The notes under the pieces are model-generated. The model did no database searches. It saw only the letters and a program-made list of their open reading frames with translations, and was not told the DNA's origin. Made by a program: the position numbers and the translations under genes. Positions 53,049 through 56,925 of a stretch of 56,925 nucleotides of DNA are shown here, in pieces. Positions within the stretch are counted from its first letter, which is position 1. Every line of letters starts with the position of its first letter. Source of the DNA: PALSA-1296 sp038210275 (GTDB taxonomy: Bacteria > Bacteroidota > Ignavibacteria > Palsa-1295); contig JBBQWV010000022.1 in the NCBI GenBank assembly GCA_038210275.1, positions 1-56,925 on the forward strand. Reading direction: 5' to 3'.

Positions 53049-54254
53049 ATGAAATATTTCATCCTTCTCCTCATTCTTTCGTTTCCTTTAAAAGCATCAA
53101 GCCAGCTCGCCATGCCGATTGATCCCGCCGGGCAAAATAAGGATTGGTGGGTCTGGACGTATTATAATGATAATGCGGATACGACGAGTGGTGCGATCCC
53201 TTATAATTTCAAATGCTCGCCTTATGCGTATAGCTGGAGCGGTATGATTTTTGTGCTGAAAAACTTACAGCTTATGGATAAAGGCATTCCTGTTCTTGCT
53301 GCTGCTGGTGGAGTTGTAGTAAGTCGATACTCTACATATGATGATCGTACAAAACGTTCTGATTCAGGTGGCCATGGTAATTACATCAGAATTCAGCATA
53401 ATCCAAGTCTTTTTACTTTTTACGGCTTTCTTAAGAAGAATTCTGTTCGCTTTAAAGTCGGTCAGACAGTCAAAAAAGGTGACACAATTGCCTACGTTGG
53501 ATCCTCCGGGGAAGCATACACTGCAAAGCTTTATTTTCGCGTTGAGGATTCTCTTGGTGGAAAATTTAGAGACCCCCTTGGTTGCGAGTGTTGTAGTCCT
53601 TCGTACTCCACCATTTTAAATCCCGCGCCAATTTATGATACAACATTTGGCTTAATTGACGCTGGAGTAATGAATTCTTCTGCCGTTACTGTAGACACTA
53701 TAATTGAACGTCCCCTGACTGTAACGGAAATCTCGGTGACAGACGATGCCTTTGTGTGTGTATGGACTCAAACGAAGAATACGTATATCGGAGATTTTAA
53801 TGATCATATTTGGATAAAACCTGATGGAAGCATTTTCAAGCACGCGCAATGGACGGAAACTACTGATTCACACCTTGGATTTCCAAGAAGTTGGGAACCC
53901 ACTTATAAACTCGATACGGGCATGTGGACGGTTAAATGTCTCTATAATGGAGATACTATTAGTACACAAACTTTCCATGTCGTCCAACAGTATAGCGGTG
54001 TTTCGCAGAATATTCCAATGTTGCAGCCTGCAGTTTATCCTCAGCCATCGAAAGATCATGTTGTGATACAGGGATTGCTGGCAAAAGAGGCACATCTATT
54101 TGATATTGGAGGGGTTGAACATCAAGTCAGTTTCGATCAAACCGCCTCAGGGACGATAGTTTCATGGCATGACCTGCAAATTGGCGTATATTATTTGATC
54201 ATCAAAGATCTTGAGGGTAAAAGCCATAGATCAAAAATAATACTCTCACCTTAA
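53049..54254 (+). CDS. M23 peptidase-like exported protein lacking metal ligands, with T9SS domain
   Basis: 401 aa from the Met at 53049 (MKYFILLLILSFPLKASSQ, signal peptide); the frame extends upstream into the thiolase gene but the leader and promoter fix this start. Residues ~78-170 follow the LytM/M23 fold (GIPVLAAAGGVVV, GHGNYIRIQH, VKKGDTIAYVGSSG, LYFRVED). The conserved HxxxD, the YAHL His and the HxH pair are all replaced (YGFL; KLYF), so it is probably a non-catalytic binder, like other inactive LytM factors. A second beta domain follows, then a T9SS domain (VYPQPSKDHVVIQG to the end). Confidence 0.8.
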   Translation: MKYFILLLILSFPLKASSQLAMPIDPAGQNKDWWVWTYYNDNADTTSGAIPYNFKCSPYAYSWSGMIFVLKNLQLMDKGIPVLAAAGGVVVSRYSTYDDRTKRSDSGGHGNYIRIQHNPSLFTFYGFLKKNSVRFKVGQTVKKGDTIAYVGSSGEAYTAKLYFRVEDSLGGKFRDPLGCECCSPSYSTILNPAPIYDTTFGLIDAGVMNSSAVTVDTIIERPLTVTEISVTDDAFVCVWTQTKNTYIGDFNDHIWIKPDGSIFKHAQWTETTDSHLGFPRSWEPTYKLDTGMWTVKCLYNGDTISTQTFHVVQQYSGVSQNIPMLQPAVYPQPSKDHVVIQGLLAKEAHLFDIGGVEHQVSFDQTASGTIVSWHDLQIGVYYLIIKDLEGKSHRSKIILSP

Positions 54255-54300
54255 GAAATGAGACTTTTTCCTTCATTGTGTGTTACATCCATTAGGGAAT

Positions 54301-54308
54301 TATTATTG
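54301..54308 (+). promoter_or_regulatory. Weaker promoter -7-like element for the 145-aa exported protein
   Basis: TATTATTG followed by TATTAAAG, 23 bases before the ATG at 54332. One base off TAnnTTTG but the same following TATTA and spacing as the other sites. Confidence 0.4.
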
Positions 54309-54331
54309 TATTAAAGACATTACAATAGACG

Positions 54332-54769
54332 ATGAAAAAAGCCTTTTTCCTACTTTTGATCTTTTCGCTTACCGGAGTTGCCTTTGGCTTCACCGAAGTG
54401 CTTACCTATCTTAAAGGTACGCCAAGTACCGATGCGATTACCCTGGACTGGCAATCGGGCATCGAAACAGGCATTAAGAGCTACTCCATCGAACGCAGCG
54501 ACATCAAGACTTCCGACTTCAAAGAAATTGGCAGCGTTTCTGCTACCGGAAATAACTCCACTTATCATTACCGCGACGTTGCAATTAACGGAGCGAATCA
54601 GAACGGTTCAACTTCGAATCATTCTGCTATGCCGCTTGGCGATCTTTTCAAGTACCGCATCCGTTTGAATTATGATAATGCTGTCAGCTATTCACAGACG
54701 ATCAATGTTACCAAACCCGCTGCCGGAGTGAAGCGTACGTGGGGAATGATCAAAGAGATGTTCCGCTGA
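54332..54769 (+). CDS. Small exported FnIII-like protein with conserved amphipathic tail
   Basis: 145 aa. Signal peptide (AFFLLLIFSLTGVAFG), one fibronectin type III-like domain (TLDWQSGIETGIKSYSIERS, YHYRDVAINGANQ, FKYRIRLNY), and the C-terminal tail KRTWGMIKEMFR, basic and amphipathic. No T9SS domain. The short tail may act as an anchor or targeting signal. Ten bases before maf, likely cotranscribed. Confidence 0.75.
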   Translation: MKKAFFLLLIFSLTGVAFGFTEVLTYLKGTPSTDAITLDWQSGIETGIKSYSIERSDIKTSDFKEIGSVSATGNNSTYHYRDVAINGANQNGSTSNHSAMPLGDLFKYRIRLNYDNAVSYSQTINVTKPAAGVKRTWGMIKEMFR

Positions 54770-54779
54770 TAAATCACGA

Positions 54780-55385
54780 ATGGCTTCAGGTCCTGTTCTC
54801 TACCTCGCATCTCAATCTCCTCGCCGCGCCGCTTTAATTAATCTTCTTGGTATATCCAGAATCGAAATTCGACCTTCATTACTTGATGAAGCATTCGATG
54901 ATTTCGAATCTCCGGGAAGTATCGTCCAAGATCTTGCATTACAAAAAGCTCAGGCTTCGCTTTCTACGTTATCTAAAAAAGATACTCATGGAGTTGTTCT
55001 CGGAGCCGATACTATCGTTGTGCTCGGAGAGAAAATTCTTGGCAAGCCATTCGATGAAATTCATGCTGCACGAATGCTGCGAAGTTTAAGTAATAACACC
55101 CATACCGTTTTTACCGGAGTTGCCCTCATCGATTCCAAAACAAAAAAAACTGTTACTTTCGTTGAGCAAACCGATGTGACGTTTCGGCAGTTAAATGAAG
55201 AAGAGATCGCCGCCTATATCGCAACCGGATCTCCGATGGATAAAGCAGGAGCCTATGGCATTCAGGAAGATCACGGCGCTGTCTTCGTTAAGAAGATCGT
55301 CGGTGATTACTACAACGTCGTCGGGCTTCCGCTCTGCTCATTGCATCAGCATTTGAAGAGCTTTGCGCCGGAGTTATTTTTGTAA
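54780..55385 (+). CDS. maf: Maf-family nucleoside triphosphate pyrophosphatase
   Basis: 201 aa, usual length. LYLASQSPRRAALINLLGI (about 7-25), LGADTIVVLGEKILGKP, TGVALID and the GSPMDKAGAYGIQ motif. Hydrolyses non-canonical or dTTP/UTP nucleotides and is linked to division control in some bacteria. Starts directly after the small exported protein. Confidence 0.93.
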   Translation: MASGPVLYLASQSPRRAALINLLGISRIEIRPSLLDEAFDDFESPGSIVQDLALQKAQASLSTLSKKDTHGVVLGADTIVVLGEKILGKPFDEIHAARMLRSLSNNTHTVFTGVALIDSKTKKTVTFVEQTDVTFRQLNEEEIAAYIATGSPMDKAGAYGIQEDHGAVFVKKIVGDYYNVVGLPLCSLHQHLKSFAPELFL

Positions 55386-55420
55386 ATGATTTGAGAGTGG
55401 TAGACGTGTAGCAAATAGTG

Positions 55421-55462
55421 GAACGGACTTTAGTCCGTTCGGACGGACTGAAGTCCGTCCCA
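55421..55462. repeat. Family D double palindrome
   Basis: Two palindromes side by side: GAACGGACTTTAGTCCGTTC (55421-55440) and GGACGGACTGAAGTCCGTCC (55441-55460). Each can fold alone, or they can pair together. Between maf and the permease gene. Confidence 0.85.
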
Positions 55463-55492
55463 CTAATACGGACAAACTCAAGAATTTCGACC

Positions 55493-56365
55493 ATGCCCAT
55501 CGCCCATTATAAGCGTCGCACTGCATTTTTGCTGCTCTCGCCGTGGCTGATTACGCTTGTCGTATTTTGGGCTTATCCACTTGTCTATGCGCTGTTCCTT
55601 TCTTTTACGAAATATAAAACGCTGACGACTGAGACGATCTGGATCGGCTTTAAAAATTACGAAAAACTTCTCAGCGACCCGGCTTTCAAGCAATCATTGA
55701 TGAATACCATCATCTTCGTGATCGGGACGATCCCTTTTACGATGGGCTTTGCATTGCTTTTTGCCGTTCTGCTTTCGAACGCCAAGCGATTTCAAAATTT
55801 CTTCCGCTCCGCATTATTTTTGCCGAGCGTGACATCACTTGTCGTGATCGCACTTATCTTCACCAATCTCTATTCCTCCGGCGGATATATCAATGTGTTA
55901 TTGAAAATGGCGCGAATTCCCTTCCCTGCCATCGGCTGGCTGCTTGAGCCAAATTTTGCTCTGCCTGCAGTGATGGTCATGGATATATGGGTTTCGATCG
56001 GATACTACGCCGTACTTTTTCTTGCAGCAATTCAGAATGTGCCGAAAGATTATTACGAAGTTGCCGATCTTGAAGGCGCTTCAAAATGGAAACAGTTCTC
56101 GCAGATCACTCTTCCCATCATCAAACCGACGATCCTTTTTGCCATAGTTTTAAATACGATAAAAAGCTTTCAGGTCTTTACCGAAATTTACGTACTCACC
56201 AAAGGCGGTCCTCTTGGCAGAACCTCCACACTTGTCTATTCCGTTTACGAAAACGCATTCGAAAAGGCCGACGGCATGGGCTATGCCTGCGCAATCGCCT
56301 ACATCCTCTTCTTCATCATCGCGATTTTTTCCGCAGTGGAATTCCGGATGCTCCGCGAACGTTAA
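55493..56365 (+). CDS. ABC sugar transporter permease (MalF/UgpA type)
   Basis: 290 aa from the Met at 55493 (MPIAHYKRRTAFLLLSPWLI); the frame upstream of it is repeat DNA read as protein. Six membrane segments; the coupling motif YYEVADLEGASKWKQFSQITLP (EAA loop) at about residue 185-206 binds the ATPase. Normally paired with a MalG-type permease; none follows here. The binding protein at 17293 may be its partner. Confidence 0.9.
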   Translation: MPIAHYKRRTAFLLLSPWLITLVVFWAYPLVYALFLSFTKYKTLTTETIWIGFKNYEKLLSDPAFKQSLMNTIIFVIGTIPFTMGFALLFAVLLSNAKRFQNFFRSALFLPSVTSLVVIALIFTNLYSSGGYINVLLKMARIPFPAIGWLLEPNFALPAVMVMDIWVSIGYYAVLFLAAIQNVPKDYYEVADLEGASKWKQFSQITLPIIKPTILFAIVLNTIKSFQVFTEIYVLTKGGPLGRTSTLVYSVYENAFEKADGMGYACAIAYILFFIIAIFSAVEFRMLRER

Positions 56366-56368
56366 TAA

Positions 56369-56415
56369 CGTCATTGCGATGAGGGCGTAGCCAGACGTTG
56401 TAATCTAAAATATTA
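56369..56415. repeat. Half copy of the family A element
   Basis: ACGTCATTGCGATGAGGGCG followed by TAGCCAGACGTTGTAATCTA matches the left end of the family; no right end is found, so the copy is truncated. It lies just after the permease stop. Confidence 0.65.
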
Positions 56416-56925
56416 AATATATCAGCCCATCTCACGCTGTGATAACTTTGACAATTAGTAATTCGTAGTTTATAAATTGAGGTTGTGTATTTCATTGTCG
56501 TATATATGCTATAGTAAAAAAGGAATCCGGTGTTTTGTAAGCGGTATGCATTGGATTATAGGAAAAGCATTTTCTCAAGATCGTACAACAAATACCCGAA
56601 GAAACGGGACGCAATTTACTGGACTGTATATACAGCATTAAGTGACTCAGTAATGCCTCCAAAAAATATTTTTTTCTACACCCTTATATAAATATACTTG
56701 ATTTAAGTATTTTTCGAACGATTATTCTAAATTCTGGATATAGATATATTAAGAAAACGCTTTCACAAAGTCTGTTAATTATATAACTTATTCCTGAAAA
56801 TCATGTAACACTTTCAGGTTACAGATTCCGTAACTTTGTAACAGGATAATTGAGCAAAGGGTATAGCAATTCCTCTACCATTAGTTATATTATAAACGAT
56901 ACTGGAGTATATCCTCCCCCCCCCC
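56416..56925. other. AT-rich region without a supported gene, ends in a poly-C run
   Basis: About 510 bases with no open frame longer than ~31 codons that looks real, no recognised RNA gene and no clear terminator. The last ten bases are C, at the window edge, which may be a sequence-end artefact rather than biology. Confidence 0.4.

Noticed and set aside
55418..55492. Upstream extension of the ABC permease
   Set aside because: The extra 25 residues are translated from the family D palindromes and are not permease-like.

Overview
The window looks like a chromosomal segment of an uncultured, free-living member of the Bacteroidota/Chlorobiota-Ignavibacteriota side of the FCB group (Kapabacteria- or Ignavibacteria-like). 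The evidence is: seven secreted proteins with the C-terminal sorting domain of the type IX (Por) secretion system; lineage-typical families (GWxTD, DUF5686 with a carboxypeptidase-regulatory-like domain, Ycf48-type propellers, SBBP repeats); weak Shine-Dalgarno use; and a recurring TAnnTTTG-type promoter element. This placement is inferred from gene content, not from a marker tree. No tRNA, rRNA, CRISPR array, phage or insertion sequence with a transposase is visible.

Layout. 1-1303: 3' part of an aldo/keto reductase. 1348-7395 (minus): ribosomal proteins L27 and L21, two adjacent T9SS-exported cupredoxins, a GWxTD protein and a mono-haem lipoprotein. 7643-10097: a small membrane protein, then a compact quinol-oxidising module (Rieske protein, fused cytochrome b with b6-type haem spacing, a 77-aa membrane protein, a 57-aa zinc-ribbon protein). 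10248-28287 (minus): aldehyde dehydrogenase, a thioredoxin-fold/TPR protein, a FabI-like reductase, a paralogous pair of small exported proteins, DUF1015, Era, an ABC sugar-binding lipoprotein, SecA, Ppx/GppA, Rho, FolC, RecN and L19. 28511-34308 (minus): four tandem Ycf48-like propeller proteins. 34542-37239 (plus): dnaN-recF-DciA-like replication cluster. 37255-43321: lipoprotein, Ca-binding-repeat protein, DUF5686 outer-membrane protein, ABC exporter. 43328-46273 (minus): a glycosyltransferase with a G9 tract at its 5' end and an SBBP/T9SS protein. 46435-56365 (plus): isocitrate dehydrogenase, purE-purK, a degenerate 3-hydroxyacyl-CoA dehydrogenase-like protein, a 3-hydroxyisobutyrate dehydrogenase-like protein, an MNT/HEPN pair, a thiolase, an inactive-looking M23/T9SS protein, a small exported FnIII-like protein, Maf, and an ABC sugar permease. 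The last ~500 bases have no gene I can support.

Working together. Many products act at the cell surface: Sec export (SecA), T9SS cargo, lipoproteins and outer-membrane proteins. The quinol:acceptor module could pass electrons to periplasmic carriers, and the two surface cupredoxins and the mono-haem lipoprotein are candidates for such carriers; this is inference. The most notable structural features are a family of ~120-bp inverted-repeat elements between genes (five full copies and one half copy), one of which appears to supply the start codon of an exported protein; four other palindromic repeat types; a gap-free 563-bp near-duplicate between two propeller genes; and a likely single-base frameshift or phase switch in the glycosyltransferase G tract. 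I do not see a complete unknown multi-gene system. The best candidates for new biology are the bc module with its two small companion genes, the propeller array, and the enzyme-like proteins that lack catalytic residues.
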